Shown here one piece after another: positions 33,662 to 43,808 of a stretch of DNA of 43,971 bases; the first letter of the stretch is position 1, and every line of letters begins with the position of its first letter. The notes below the pieces were generated by a model. It saw nothing but the letters and a program-made list of their open reading frames with translations. It made no database searches and had not been told where the DNA came from. Origin of the DNA: Desulfobacteraceae bacterium 4572_35.1 (lineage in GTDB: Bacteria; Desulfobacterota; Desulfuromonadia; Desulfuromonadales; Desulfuromonadaceae). The translations under genes were made by a program, and so were the position numbers. The stretch is taken from assembly GCA_002084705.1 (NCBI GenBank), contig NBLX01000004.1, forward strand, positions 1 through 43,971, given 5' to 3'.

Positions 33662-34696
33662 ATGAGCGAGCGCTTGATATCACCAGACATTTGCGCCGAT
33701 GATGGCAACAAAGACAACCCATTGCGTCCACGCTCTCTGGCAGAATATATCGGTCAGGAAAAAATCAAAGAAAACCTGCACATATTTATGCGCGCAGCGT
33801 TACAGCGTAGCGAAGTTCTGGATCATGTTTTATTTTATGGTCCGCCGGGTCTGGGTAAAACGACGCTTGCCAACATCATCGCCAGTGAGATGGGGGTCAG
33901 CATAAAAAGCACCTCGGGTCCCGTTATCGAGAAAGCTGGTGACCTAGCCGCGATCCTCACCAACCTTGAAGATGGGGACGTGCTGTTTATTGATGAAATA
34001 CATCGATTGTCGCCAGTGGTGGAGGAGATACTCTACCCTGCCATGGAGGATTTCCAGATTGATATCGTCATTGGACAAGGGCCATCGGCACGCACCATAA
34101 AACTCGACATCCCCCACTTCACCCTGGTAGGGGCAACAACGCGCGCCGGGTTGCTGTCGTCACCACTGCGCGACCGTTTCGGAATATTGTCGCGGCTACA
34201 ATTTTATACCGTGGAGGAACTGGCAACAATTGTTCAGCGCAGCGCTGACATCCTCAAAACTCCAATCAACAGTGACGGAGCTCTTGAAATTGCCCGCCGC
34301 AGTCGAGGAACACCACGTATCGCCAACCGTCTGTTGCGACGAGTACGTGATTTTGCCCAAATCGAACATGACAGCCATATCTGCGCCACCATAGCCGACA
34401 CAGCTCTTACCCGTCTTGAGGTTGACCACAGTGGTTTCGACCACATGGATTGCCTGATGCTTAAGACCATTATCGACAAATTCGGTGGTGGTCCCGTTGG
34501 GCTTGACACTCTGGCGGCAGCTATAGGCGAAGAAAAAGATACTATTGAAGAGGTTATCGAGCCATTCCTGCTCCAGCAAGGTTATATAAACCGCACCCCA
34601 CGGGGACGAATGGTTACGGAACTGGCGTATCAACATTTTCACCACACCAAACCACATGCTCAATCAACAATGTTTGACAGCAATAACAACAATTGA
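33662..34696 (+). CDS. ruvB: Holliday junction branch migration ATPase RuvB
   Basis: RuvB is the AAA+ motor that drives branch migration with RuvA. The 344 residues have [18 protein letters not shown], Walker [15 protein letters not shown], Walker [11 protein letters not shown], sensor 1 [18 protein letters not shown] and the arginine-containing [20 protein letters not shown], with a winged-helix C-terminal part ending in [15 protein letters not shown]. It follows ruvA by 19 bases. Confidence 0.97.
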   Translation: MSERLISPDICADDGNKDNPLRPRSLAEYIGQEKIKENLHIFMRAALQRSEVLDHVLFYGPPGLGKTTLANIIASEMGVSIKSTSGPVIEKAGDLAAILTNLEDGDVLFIDEIHRLSPVVEEILYPAMEDFQIDIVIGQGPSARTIKLDIPHFTLVGATTRAGLLSSPLRDRFGILSRLQFYTVEELATIVQRSADILKTPINSDGALEIARRSRGTPRIANRLLRRVRDFAQIEHDSHICATIADTALTRLEVDHSGFDHMDCLMLKTIIDKFGGGPVGLDTLAAAIGEEKDTIEEVIEPFLLQQGYINRTPRGRMVTELAYQHFHHTKPHAQSTMFDSNNNN

Positions 34697-34710
34697 CTGA
34701 CGACCACTAA

Positions 34711-36723
34711 ATGGACAACAACACACACAGCAGTTTTTTGCGCCAACTGTCACTGTTGGCTACAAAGCATATCGCCTCGGGCACTTCACCATTTCGCAAG
34801 ACTCAAATCCGCCCTAGAATAATAAGCCGCAGCGGCATCCAGTTTCCGGATCTGGTGTTCTGGATCAATAAGGATAGCTTTGTCGCCGGAGGGTTTGTTC
34901 TGTGCGTAGACGAAGACAGCTTGGTTTTAAACGATGCCCAGGCATGCGCCCACGCTTTGGGTGTAAGTTACTTTGCCACTTGGAGTTCCAGTAAAATTGT
35001 ATTCTGGGAAGCAAAAACACTAACTCCATGCAATGAAATTACATCTCCAGGTACGAACGATGATGCAGACAATGGGCAAAAAATAGATCTATTTGAAGAC
35101 ACTCTGATTCAAACAATGAATCAATTTCGTACCTTGGCAGTTCTTGGCACCTGTCCACCGCAGAAATTATCCTACTGGCACTTAACCAATTTGTGCTTAG
35201 CGCTGGCAACCAAAGCACAGGCAACCCTAAGCAATCATCTGCGCCTTAAGGGGTACAAGTCGAACCCACTTCAGCTGCAAAGTCTGGCACGGCACAAGGT
35301 CAACCTCTGCATAGCACGCATCTTTGTTCTGGAATACAGCGATCTAATGCCCCACAATCTGCAACCAGACAATCTGGATCATGCTCTGGCTTACTGCGTA
35401 AACAGCTTGGCTTCTGAGCAGTTCAGCCATCTTAATCCGACTACAAACGAACCACAATTAGACGAACGTAGCGCTATCATCTTACATCATCTACTGCACC
35501 GACTAGGGCAAGTTGCGCTCTTCGAAAACAGAAAAAGAGCCAGCAAACTAGTACAGCAATTACTGTTGCACTCCGATCCCCTCGGTGCTGACACACCAAC
35601 AGCTCAAGCCATTAACGTTGACACATCTATTTACAGCAACACAATCCGCACAACAAAAACAAAGAACAACAAATTTATTGAAATTGATCTGCCAGTACGT
35701 CTGGTCTATAAGCAGTTGTTGTGTGAACTGTTGGGATGGTCCAAGGCCGACCAATACAGCTCAACTGTCTTCGCTATAAAAAAAGAGCCCCAAGCTACAG
35801 CGATAAATGGCATACTTTTCGATACACAAACCCCAGAGACAAGCTATCGCAACAATTGGTTAACCAATATCCGCCTAGTATGGCCAGGAATAAACTTTTC
35901 CCTTCCTCGCTCTACACCAATTTGGGCATATGAATTTATCTACTTACTCGGGGCATGTTCGGCAGGCAGCAAATTAGACTTAACAGTACCAACTCAGTTA
36001 TTATCCAGCCCTTTCAGTGCTACGCTGTTCAAGTTGCTACAGGACAATTTCACCCTGCACAACGTTGATTTATGCCAAAACATCACTGTGCGTATCAACG
36101 GGATAAAGGCTCACGACAACACGGTTGAAACCACCACTAAACTTAACTATGCAATATCAACAGTAACGGATAAAAAAAACGACAGCAAGACAACTGATAA
36201 AAAGGACAGATCACGCCGGAAGATTGCATATAAACAATTAATTGAGCAAATAGCACACTCAATAAAGAGCGATGGAATCCCCTGCTTCCCCGATCAATAC
36301 CTGTACGATTTCTATCGACCACAATTAGTTAGCTACCCTAACAATGATGGGCATTGGCAGATTGGCACTGAATTCATGGGGAGCTTCCAACTTAACAATG
36401 CTTCACTTGGCGCAGATGCGGCAAAATTGACCGTCGACAACGAGTTTTTAGCCTTCGCCATAGTTCTTGCATCATATTGTGGCAACGAATTTAAGCTGCC
36501 TAAAGACACCATCATTGTTACCACCATTGTTACCCGCTATCTTAATGACTTAGCCAAGCTACACAACACCATATGGCGCTCAACCCACGCAGCGCTGCAA
36601 CAAAACAAAGCCGCAAATCGGCTGTTTACCAAAACCTGGGATGCTCTTGAATTGCCTCCGCGCAAACAAACAGAAAGCATCTTGAAGCGTTTCGGCATAT
36701 TGCTGCAATCTGAGCGCAAATAG
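34711..36723 (+). CDS. Unrecognised 670-residue protein downstream of ruvB
   Basis: I do not recognise a family. The protein is soluble, without signal peptide or convincing membrane helices. Residues about 28-115 (FRKTQIRPRIIS, GIQFPDLVFWINKD, FVAGGFVLCVDEDS, ALGVSYFATWSSSKIVFWEAK) have the strand order of PD-(D/E)XK restriction-like folds, as in N-terminal domains of type I restriction subunits, but the usual E-x-K pair is not evident. Residues about 150-290 are helix-rich. Residues about 395-480 look alpha/beta (WAYEFIYLLGACSAGSKLDL). A Lys/Asp-rich linker lies near 490-505. The start is 15 bases after ruvB, so it probably shares the operon. A link to DNA processing is inferred from position only. 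Confidence 0.75.
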   Translation: MDNNTHSSFLRQLSLLATKHIASGTSPFRKTQIRPRIISRSGIQFPDLVFWINKDSFVAGGFVLCVDEDSLVLNDAQACAHALGVSYFATWSSSKIVFWEAKTLTPCNEITSPGTNDDADNGQKIDLFEDTLIQTMNQFRTLAVLGTCPPQKLSYWHLTNLCLALATKAQATLSNHLRLKGYKSNPLQLQSLARHKVNLCIARIFVLEYSDLMPHNLQPDNLDHALAYCVNSLASEQFSHLNPTTNEPQLDERSAIILHHLLHRLGQVALFENRKRASKLVQQLLLHSDPLGADTPTAQAINVDTSIYSNTIRTTKTKNNKFIEIDLPVRLVYKQLLCELLGWSKADQYSSTVFAIKKEPQATAINGILFDTQTPETSYRNNWLTNIRLVWPGINFSLPRSTPIWAYEFIYLLGACSAGSKLDLTVPTQLLSSPFSATLFKLLQDNFTLHNVDLCQNITVRINGIKAHDNTVETTTKLNYAISTVTDKKNDSKTTDKKDRSRRKIAYKQLIEQIAHSIKSDGIPCFPDQYLYDFYRPQLVSYPNNDGHWQIGTEFMGSFQLNNASLGADAAKLTVDNEFLAFAIVLASYCGNEFKLPKDTIIVTTIVTRYLNDLAKLHNTIWRSTHAALQQNKAANRLFTKTWDALELPPRKQTESILKRFGILLQSERK

Positions 36724-36831
36724 TATATATCAACCACCCCTTAATCCCCTATTTACATCTCAATCTCTTTCGTTTCTTCTTCTGTTTTTCTGCACATAGA
36801 TGGCAATGGCGCTACCAGCATCGCTAACCGT

Positions 36832-36859
36832 TTGAATCCTGAGCACAACATGTTATTAT
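36832..36859 (+). promoter_or_regulatory. Candidate sigma-70 promoter for the phasin-like and UbiB genes
   Basis: TTGAAT (36832-36837) and TATTAT (36854-36859) are spaced 16 bases apart in an A/T-rich gap, with a start expected near 36866 and the ATG at 36906. Confidence 0.45.
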
Positions 36860-36905
36860 TCACGTTGACTTTATTACTAACTCAAGCAAAAAAAGGAGAA
36901 CATTC

Positions 36906-37208
36906 ATGCTCGAAATTGTTGAAAAAACTCTTTTAACAGCTTTAGGTGCTGCGTCCCTCACCCAAAGAAAAGCTGAAGATCTTGCCAATGAACTCAAGCA
37001 GCGTTTTGACCTCAGCGAAGAGGAAGGTAAGGAGCTTATAGACAAACTCCAAGCCAAAGTATCCGACCGCCAAAGCGCATTGGAAGAACAAGCAACTCAA
37101 GAAGTATTGAAGGCATGCGAACGTATTGGATTAGTCTCCAATCAGGAATTCGACAAACTAAAAGATCGGGTGGCAACGCTGGAACAAGCCATTCTGGCAC
37201 AACAATAG
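36906..37208 (+). CDS. Phasin-like small helical protein
   Basis: This 100-residue protein is almost entirely helical and charged: TLLTALGAASLTQRKAEDLA, LKQRFDLSEEEGKELIDKL and a C-terminal leucine-spaced coil (FDKLKDRVATLEQAILAQQ). It resembles the PhaF/PhaI-type and related short proteins that often precede an ABC1 kinase gene in deltaproteobacteria. AAAAGGAG gives a strong ribosome-binding site. It is followed eight bases later by the UbiB-type gene. Possible roles are a granule-associated phasin or a partner of the kinase; neither can be decided here. Confidence 0.7.
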   Translation: MLEIVEKTLLTALGAASLTQRKAEDLANELKQRFDLSEEEGKELIDKLQAKVSDRQSALEEQATQEVLKACERIGLVSNQEFDKLKDRVATLEQAILAQQ

Positions 37209-37215
37209 CGGAGCA

Positions 37216-38907
37216 GTGTTACCACTGATAAATATCAATAGAAACCTGCGCTCACTCAATCGTTACCGCGAAGTGCTAGGAGTATTGGTTACTCACGGTT
37301 TTGGTCAGATAATAGAGCAACTTAATCTGGATTATTATCTGGAAATGGGTAAACGCATAATAACCCGCAATCCGGAGGCGAAACATATTGAGCGCCTGCC
37401 AGCACCGGTGCGTTTGCGCATGGTCATGGAAAAGCTGGGACCAACATTCATTAAACTCGGACAGATGCTCTCAGCCCGTCCCGATATTCTCCCTGATGCG
37501 TATCTGCTTGAACTGAGAAAACTTCAAAACGAAGTTCCACCTTTCAGTGCTGCTGAAGTCGAAAAACAGATAAAAAAAGAATTAGGCGCCCCTGCCAGCG
37601 AACTGTTTGATAAATTCTATCCCCAACCGGTTGCAGCGGCATCCATCGCTCAAGTCCATAAAGCCTCGCTACATGACGGAACAGAAGTTGCGATAAAAGT
37701 GCGCCGTCCGGGGATAGAAAAGATCATCGAAACAGATCTCGATATTTTGCGTGCTTTAGCTATGCTGCTAGAAAAACACGGTGGCCTTGGCAACCTGTGT
37801 TCACCAAGTGAAATAGTCCAGGAATTTAATCGCACCATCTACCGTGAACTGGATTTCACCAAAGAAGGACACACCTTTGGACGTTTTCGTAGCAACTTTA
37901 CCGACAACGATCATGTATACATTCCACAAATCTTCTGGGAGTACAGCACTGAAGCCATTTTAACCATGGAATTTGTTGATGGCATCAAGATCTCAGAAAC
38001 AAAACAACTGGAAAATGCCGGTTATAACCTGCAGCATATAGCAGACATCGGTGCTCAGGCTTTTCAGGAACAATTTCTCAGCCATGGTCTGTTTCATGGC
38101 GACCCCCATCCGGGAAACGTCATGGTTGTCGGTCCGGAAACCATCTGCTTTCTGGATTTAGGTATGGTGGGCAGCATCAGCGATGATCTTAAACAACAAT
38201 TATCTGATTTATTGTTGGGCATCTACCGGCGGGATACCGAACGGATAGCCGCGGTAATGCTAACCGCACGAGAAAAGCACAAAGAGATCAACATTGCTGC
38301 ATTAAAACGGGATATAACTGAGTTTATAGACGACTACTATCAAGTTCCGTTATCTAGAATAAATTCCAGCAAACTAATCAATGAATTCATCTATATGATG
38401 AAAAAACATCACATCAAGTTTCCATCTGATTTGATGTTATTGGCAAAGGCTATAATAACCATCGAGGGCATTGGACGGCAGCTAGACCCAGATTTCAACA
38501 TAATCGAACACATTGAACCGGCTGCCACCGAATTGATCAAACAAAGGATTTCTGGGGCAAAGATACAAAAAGAATTGGGGCTAATAGTACATGCCTACGC
38601 CGATTTAGCAAAAACCCTGCCCCGCGACATAAAAGAACTTTTGTATCAGGTAAACAACAACAATTTCAAGATAGACCTAGAACATCGTGGGCTAGAAAAA
38701 GTCATTTGTGATCTGGACAAATCCAGCAACCGCATCTCATTCAGCTTTATAATAGGATCACTGATTATCGGCTCATCTATAATCATGCAAGCGGACAGCG
38801 GACCACACATTTTCGGTATTCCAGCATTAGGGATGCTTGGCTACACTATAGCCGGGGCTCTTGGTCTGTGGCTGGCAATAGGGATTTTACGTTCAGGTCG
38901 CCTCTAA
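37216..38907 (+). CDS. ABC1/AarF/UbiB-family atypical kinase
   Basis: The 563-residue protein has the family KxGQ motif in GPTFIKLGQMLSARPDILP near residue 80, AAASIAQVHKASLHDG and VAIKVRRPGIE for the nucleotide-binding lobe, the catalytic HGLFHGDPHPGNVMV and metal-binding CFLDLGMVGSI. Two C-terminal hydrophobic segments (about 515-530 and 540-557) anchor it in the inner membrane. UbiB-type proteins support quinone biosynthesis or lipid transport; in an anaerobe a menaquinone or lipid role is likely. The start is a GTG at 37216 with GGAG close by. No terminator was seen after it. Confidence 0.92.
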   Translation: MLPLININRNLRSLNRYREVLGVLVTHGFGQIIEQLNLDYYLEMGKRIITRNPEAKHIERLPAPVRLRMVMEKLGPTFIKLGQMLSARPDILPDAYLLELRKLQNEVPPFSAAEVEKQIKKELGAPASELFDKFYPQPVAAASIAQVHKASLHDGTEVAIKVRRPGIEKIIETDLDILRALAMLLEKHGGLGNLCSPSEIVQEFNRTIYRELDFTKEGHTFGRFRSNFTDNDHVYIPQIFWEYSTEAILTMEFVDGIKISETKQLENAGYNLQHIADIGAQAFQEQFLSHGLFHGDPHPGNVMVVGPETICFLDLGMVGSISDDLKQQLSDLLLGIYRRDTERIAAVMLTAREKHKEINIAALKRDITEFIDDYYQVPLSRINSSKLINEFIYMMKKHHIKFPSDLMLLAKAIITIEGIGRQLDPDFNIIEHIEPAATELIKQRISGAKIQKELGLIVHAYADLAKTLPRDIKELLYQVNNNNFKIDLEHRGLEKVICDLDKSSNRISFSFIIGSLIIGSSIIMQADSGPHIFGIPALGMLGYTIAGALGLWLAIGILRSGRL

Positions 38908-39017
38908 CTAAATTGTGGCTTTAACACCACAACAATCTTGCAACAACACTACAGCATCTAATCTACCACAATCATAAAACCCCCACAATTTCAACAAGTT
39001 CTACGCATGCACAATGC

Positions 39018-39033
39018 TGGCACGCATTGTGCA
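39018..39033 (+). promoter_or_regulatory. Sigma-54-type promoter upstream of lpxC
   Basis: The sequence TGGCACGCATTGTGCA has the conserved GG (39019-39020) and GC (39031-39032) with exactly ten bases between them, and matches the consensus TGGCACGnnnnTTGCA at all but one defined base. Transcription would start near 39044, about 63 bases before the lpxC ATG. It also lies within a 10-bp inverted repeat (39008-39033). The sigma-54 activator NtrX is encoded 3.4 kb downstream on the same strand. Confidence 0.65.
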
Positions 39034-39106
39034 AACTAAGCCCTCATACAATAAAGCTCGCTGACATACGGATAAAAACTACAACAAAAGATGAGGTTAA
39101 AATTTC

Positions 39107-40036
39107 ATGATCTGTCAATGCACAATCAGCAAACCCAGTAAAATAAGCGGCATAGGGCTACACACCGGCAACAACATTACCATGCGCTTACACCCTGCCC
39201 CTGCGAACACCGGGGTCATCTTTCACAAAACCGACGGAGAACACACTCAATCCATAAAAGCCACCTCTGCCAACGTAGTTGATACTAAAATGGCAACCGT
39301 TATCGGTGCTAACAACGTGAGCGTATCAACAATTGAACACTTTATGGCCGCATTAACTGCCTGCCATATCGACAACCTCCATGTTTACATCGACGGACCA
39401 GAGGTACCAATAATGGATGGCAGCGCTGCTCCATTCATAAATTTACTACAAAAAACAGGTGTATCGCGCCTGAATACCAGCCGCAAAATGCTGGTAATAA
39501 ACAAACCGATTAAGCTAGTTGAGGGAGACAAACAGATCAGCATAATCCCTTCGCGCTTTTTCAAAATAAGCTTCAGTCTCTCCTTTAATCACCCTTGTGT
39601 ACGGGAACAACATCGTTCAGTCAACCTAACACCAGAATCTCTGCGCCAAGAGGTTGCCTCAGCACGTACTTTTGGTTTTTATGAAGAGGTCGAATATTTA
39701 AAATCGATCGGTCTGGCTCGTGGTGGTTCTCTGCAGAATGCTGTTGTGATCGGCAAAGACAAAATTATTAATCCAGAAGGACTGCGCTACCACGATGAAT
39801 TTGTTCGGCACAAAATCCTCGACACCATCGGTGATTTCAGCCTGTTAGGTTATAATATTCTCGGTCACATCAAATCAGACAAATCCGGTCATGACCTAAA
39901 TCACAAAATGGTTGAAAAAATTCTGGCCACCCCTGACAGTTGGCGGATAGTAGAGTTCTCGGAAGCCGACCTCAATGAAGCAATTAAGCTTCCCGTTCAG
40001 CAATTGCAACCAGATTTTGCTTGGGCAAAATCATAA
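39107..40036 (+). CDS. lpxC: UDP-3-O-acyl-N-acetylglucosamine deacetylase
   Basis: This zinc enzyme performs the committed step of lipid A synthesis in the cytoplasm. The 309 residues have SGIGLHTGNNITMRLHPAP at the start, VSTIEHFMAAL with the metal-binding His and catalytic Glu, GPEVPIMDGSAAPF, SARTFGFYEEVEYLKSIGLA and HKILDTIGDFSLLG with the His and Asp zinc ligands. The gene is solitary, with an intrinsic terminator after it and a sigma-54-like promoter before it. The Shine-Dalgarno sequence (GAGG) is a rather long way from the ATG. Confidence 0.95.
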   Translation: MICQCTISKPSKISGIGLHTGNNITMRLHPAPANTGVIFHKTDGEHTQSIKATSANVVDTKMATVIGANNVSVSTIEHFMAALTACHIDNLHVYIDGPEVPIMDGSAAPFINLLQKTGVSRLNTSRKMLVINKPIKLVEGDKQISIIPSRFFKISFSLSFNHPCVREQHRSVNLTPESLRQEVASARTFGFYEEVEYLKSIGLARGGSLQNAVVIGKDKIINPEGLRYHDEFVRHKILDTIGDFSLLGYNILGHIKSDKSGHDLNHKMVEKILATPDSWRIVEFSEADLNEAIKLPVQQLQPDFAWAKS

Positions 40037-40067
40037 AAGCATCGCAACAAGTATATATTTTCCTACT

Positions 40068-40092
40068 AAGGCAACCATAGGTTGCCTTTTTT
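40068..40092 (+). terminator. Intrinsic terminator after lpxC
   Basis: AAGGCAACC and GGTTGCCTT form a 9-bp stem with a three-base loop, followed by a run of T. It separates lpxC from ntrY. Confidence 0.9.
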
Positions 40093-40119
40093 ATTGAGCA
40101 TTGCACCAATATTAAATCC

Positions 40120-42414
40120 ATGCAAAGATGGGACATCTATAAACACTGTTCCCACACAACAAATATGCCCAACACAAACAAACAACCAGAAATACGCAAA
40201 CGCCGCCGTGAATGGATCCTCATCCTTGTCATAGTTGCACTCATTGCCGCCTTCCCTTTTTTTGAAAAGCAGCTATATCAGCAAGCGTCACAGGTACATT
40301 TGTCCGATAACATCATGGTACTGGCGCTAATCAACATCAATATTCTGCTCATTATTCTGTTTTTATTTCTTATTATTCGCAACCTTTTTAAACTAATTTT
40401 AGAACGTAAAAAAAACATTCCCGGAGCCAAACTACGATCTAAACTGGTTCTTACCTTTGTTTCATTATCGTTAATCCCCACCATGTTGCTATTTTTTGCC
40501 TCGGCAGCCTTCATCACAAAGTCAATAAACAATTGGTTTAACACAGAAATTGAAAATTCATTAACAGAGTCTTTGGCTGTCGCCCAGACGTACTACAAGA
40601 ATTCTGCCACTAACGCCCTCTATTATGCTGACCAATTGGCAACACGGATAAAAAACAACAAACTATTAAACGAGGATCAATTAGCAAATCTACGTACCTT
40701 GATCAGCGACAAACAAAAAGAATACAACTTAGGGATTGTTGAAGTTTTCTCATCGACACACGAGGAATTGGTTCGGGTTTCAAATCCGGCAGTTCCACTA
40801 GCTGAGTTTACCAACCCAACCTCTGATGTAATTCAAGAAGCATTGCATGGCAAACGCTTAACACGGATAACTCCAACAGGGAAAGCCGACCTGATACGAG
40901 GCATTGTCCCTGTAAGATCTAACTGGAATGCAAAAGATATTGTCGGGGTAGTCGTAGTTAACTATCACGTCCCCTACTCACTGGTTAGCAAGATGCAGGA
41001 GATCTCATCATCATATCAACAATACAAGTCTGCACAACAACTCAAGGGCAAGGTTAAGCAAAGCTATATTGCAATTCTGCTCCTTATTGCTTTAGTTATA
41101 ATCTTCCTTGCCACCTGGTTTGGTTTCAGATTGGCTCGCAGCATCACAGTGCCACTGCAAGAATTGGTAATTGCCACAAAAAAAATTGGCACTGACAACC
41201 TTGATGTAATATTGCCAGCTCCTAGCAATGACGAACTTGGTGTTTTAATCGACGCATTTGATAAGATGACAACAGAATTACGCCAAGAAAAAGCCAGAAT
41301 ACATCATGCACACAATGAACTGCAGAATTCTAATATTGAACTTGATCAACGTCGCCGCTACATGGAGATTGTCTTAAAAAACGTTACCGCTGGAGTCATA
41401 TCTCTAGACAGCGAGGGCATTATAACTACAATCAACAAGTCTGCAGAAAATATGCTGAAAATAAAAGCTAACAATGTATTAACTAAAAACTATCGTGAAG
41501 TTGTCAACGCTGAACAGCTACATATAATCAAGGGATTTCTTGTGGAGCTTCTGCGCTCAGGAAAGGAATCAATCCGCCGCCAAATATCACTTAGCGTGCA
41601 GGGACAACAGCTCACCCTCCTTCTCAACATCACCAGCCTACTTGACGAAAACAAGCAATTCATGGGCACTGTTATTGTTTTCGATGACTTAACCCAGCTA
41701 CAAAAAGCCCAACGAATGGCTGCGTGGCGTGAAGTTGCCCGTAGAATTGCCCACGAGATCAAAAATCCACTCACTCCGATTCAGCTATCAGCTCAGCGTT
41801 TACGCCGCAGATATCTGGCACAATTTTCTACTAACGATGATATTTTTGACGAATGTACCAAAATGATTGTCACCCAAGTTGATGATTTAAAGAACTTGGT
41901 AAATGAGTTCTCAAGTTTTGCCCGCATGCCAGCGAGCAACCCTTCTGACCAAGATTTGAACAATATAATCAATGAAACATTAGTATTATACCAACAGGGG
42001 CATAGAGATATCACCTTCAACTTTGATCAACATCAACAACTGCCATCTATGAAACTAGATAGAGAACAAATTAAAAGGGTAATAATAAACTTACTAGACA
42101 ATGCCATACATGCCGTCGAAGAGGTGGACAGGAAAGGAGAAATATCCATTAATACCGACATTATTGAAGAGCTACAAATGGTCACCTTAACCGTCAGTGA
42201 TAATGGATGTGGGATCAACGATGAAGATAAACCGCGACTGTTTGAACCATATTTTTCAACCAAGAGCACCGGCACCGGATTAGGTCTGGCGATTGTCGCA
42301 ACAATTATTTCCGACCACAATGGCTATATCAGAGTAAAAAACAGTCATCCATACGGAACCAAAATAATAATTGAACTACCTATAAACTTAGGTACAGGTT
42401 CACAGTATAGCTAA
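40120..42414 (+). CDS. ntrY: NtrY-type sensor histidine kinase
   Basis: The 764-residue inner-membrane kinase has N-terminal membrane helices at about 31-48, 66-88 and 107-130, an extracytoplasmic loop region of about 180 residues, a further helix at about 312-333, then a HAMP linker (RSITVPLQELVIATKKI), a PAS domain (about 405-510), the phosphoacceptor His in ARRIAHEIKNPLTPIQLSA, and an ATPase domain with NLLDNAIHAVEEV, DNGCGIND and GTGLGLAIV. The order is that of NtrY. Starts at 40120 or 40165 (MPNTNKQPEIRK) are both possible; neither has a clear ribosome-binding site. It is followed 32 bases later by ntrX. Confidence 0.9.
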   Translation: MQRWDIYKHCSHTTNMPNTNKQPEIRKRRREWILILVIVALIAAFPFFEKQLYQQASQVHLSDNIMVLALININILLIILFLFLIIRNLFKLILERKKNIPGAKLRSKLVLTFVSLSLIPTMLLFFASAAFITKSINNWFNTEIENSLTESLAVAQTYYKNSATNALYYADQLATRIKNNKLLNEDQLANLRTLISDKQKEYNLGIVEVFSSTHEELVRVSNPAVPLAEFTNPTSDVIQEALHGKRLTRITPTGKADLIRGIVPVRSNWNAKDIVGVVVVNYHVPYSLVSKMQEISSSYQQYKSAQQLKGKVKQSYIAILLLIALVIIFLATWFGFRLARSITVPLQELVIATKKIGTDNLDVILPAPSNDELGVLIDAFDKMTTELRQEKARIHHAHNELQNSNIELDQRRRYMEIVLKNVTAGVISLDSEGIITTINKSAENMLKIKANNVLTKNYREVVNAEQLHIIKGFLVELLRSGKESIRRQISLSVQGQQLTLLLNITSLLDENKQFMGTVIVFDDLTQLQKAQRMAAWREVARRIAHEIKNPLTPIQLSAQRLRRRYLAQFSTNDDIFDECTKMIVTQVDDLKNLVNEFSSFARMPASNPSDQDLNNIINETLVLYQQGHRDITFNFDQHQQLPSMKLDREQIKRVIINLLDNAIHAVEEVDRKGEISINTDIIEELQMVTLTVSDNGCGINDEDKPRLFEPYFSTKSTGTGLGLAIVATIISDHNGYIRVKNSHPYGTKIIIELPINLGTGSQYS

Positions 42415-42446
42415 ATGAGCACGAAAAATAGCCCTAAGAGGAGACC

Positions 42447-43808
42447 ATGAAACAAATCCTTATCATAGACGATGAAAAAAACATTCGCGAAAGTCTAATG
42501 GGAATCCTACAAGATGAAGGATTTTCTACACGCAGCGCAGAAAATGGCACAGAAGGGATCCTCGCAGCACAAGAGGAAAAACCCGACTTAGTTCTGTTGG
42601 ACATCTGGATGCCTGGCATGGACGGCATTGACACCCTGAAAAAATTACGCTCAATCTACCAAGATCTACAAATAATTATGATGAGTGGTCACGCAACCAT
42701 TGAAACAGCGGTAACAGCTACCAAGCTCGGAGCTTACGATTTCATAGAAAAACCTCTTTCGCTGGATAAACTTCTTTTATGTATACAAAACGGCTTAAAG
42801 GTGCACGACTTAGTTGAAGAAAACAAGAGCCTAAAAGCTAAAATATCCAGAGATTATGAAATAATAGGAGATAGCCCAGTAATCCGTGAATTAAAACAAC
42901 AGATCAATATAGCCGCACCTACCTCGGGATGGGTACTCATCACGGGAGAAAATGGCACTGGAAAAGAACTTGTAGCTCATGCTATACACCGCCTGTCAAA
43001 ACGGAGTAACAAACCATTTATAGAGGTAAACTGTGCAGCAATACCTGAAGATCTAATTGAATCAGAATTATTCGGCCATGAAAAAGGGGCATTCACCGGC
43101 GCAACCAACAAACGCAAAGGGAAATTTGATCTGGCCAACGAGGGCACACTATTTCTGGATGAAATTGGGGATATGAGCCTGAAAACCCAGGCGAAAATCT
43201 TACGAATCCTACAGGAGCATAAATTTGAACGGGTAGGTGGACAAAAAACAATAGAAGTAGACGTACGGGTTATAGCCGCAACAAACAAAAGCCTGGAAGA
43301 AGAGATACAAAATGGTAATTTTCGCGAGGATCTCTTTTATCGACTTAACGTCCTCCCTTTTCAGGTTCCGCCCCTGCGAAAACGGAAAGAAGATATCCCG
43401 ACATTGAGTGAACATTTCCTTAAGTCATATTGCGAAAAGGAAAATACCGAGAGCAAAATCTTCGACCCATCCGCACTAGAAATCATGCAGCATTACCATT
43501 GGCCAGGCAATGTCCGTGAGTTAAAAAACCTCATCGAACGACTGGTCATTATGACCCCAGGCAACGTAATAACGGAAAAATCCTTGCCAGCAGAAATGAG
43601 AAACCTGAAAGAAAAAGATTTCACTATTTGCACAAGTAATACAACCGACAATTACAAAGAAGCAAAAGAGGAATTTGAACGGGAATTTATCCGCAACAAA
43701 CTGGCAGAAAATGACTGGAATGTATCTAAAACAGCAGAGGCAATCTCTATCGAAAGATCAAACCTGCACCGTAAAATAAAAAATTACGGCATTGATATTA
43801 ATAAATAA
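42447..43808 (+). CDS. ntrX: NtrX-type sigma-54-dependent response regulator
   Basis: The 453-residue regulator has a receiver domain with the phosphorylated Asp in LVLLDIWMPGMDG near residue 52, an AAA+ domain with Walker A TGENGTGKELVAHA, the sigma-54 contact loop EKGAFTGATNKRKG, LFLDEIGDMSL and VRVIAATNKSLEE, and a C-terminal Fis-type helix-turn-helix (WNVSKTAEAISIERSNLHRK). AGGAG precedes the ATG. It is the partner of the NtrY kinase. A terminator shared with the 5S rRNA gene follows. Confidence 0.93.
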   Translation: MKQILIIDDEKNIRESLMGILQDEGFSTRSAENGTEGILAAQEEKPDLVLLDIWMPGMDGIDTLKKLRSIYQDLQIIMMSGHATIETAVTATKLGAYDFIEKPLSLDKLLLCIQNGLKVHDLVEENKSLKAKISRDYEIIGDSPVIRELKQQINIAAPTSGWVLITGENGTGKELVAHAIHRLSKRSNKPFIEVNCAAIPEDLIESELFGHEKGAFTGATNKRKGKFDLANEGTLFLDEIGDMSLKTQAKILRILQEHKFERVGGQKTIEVDVRVIAATNKSLEEEIQNGNFREDLFYRLNVLPFQVPPLRKRKEDIPTLSEHFLKSYCEKENTESKIFDPSALEIMQHYHWPGNVRELKNLIERLVIMTPGNVITEKSLPAEMRNLKEKDFTICTSNTTDNYKEAKEEFEREFIRNKLAENDWNVSKTAEAISIERSNLHRKIKNYGIDINK

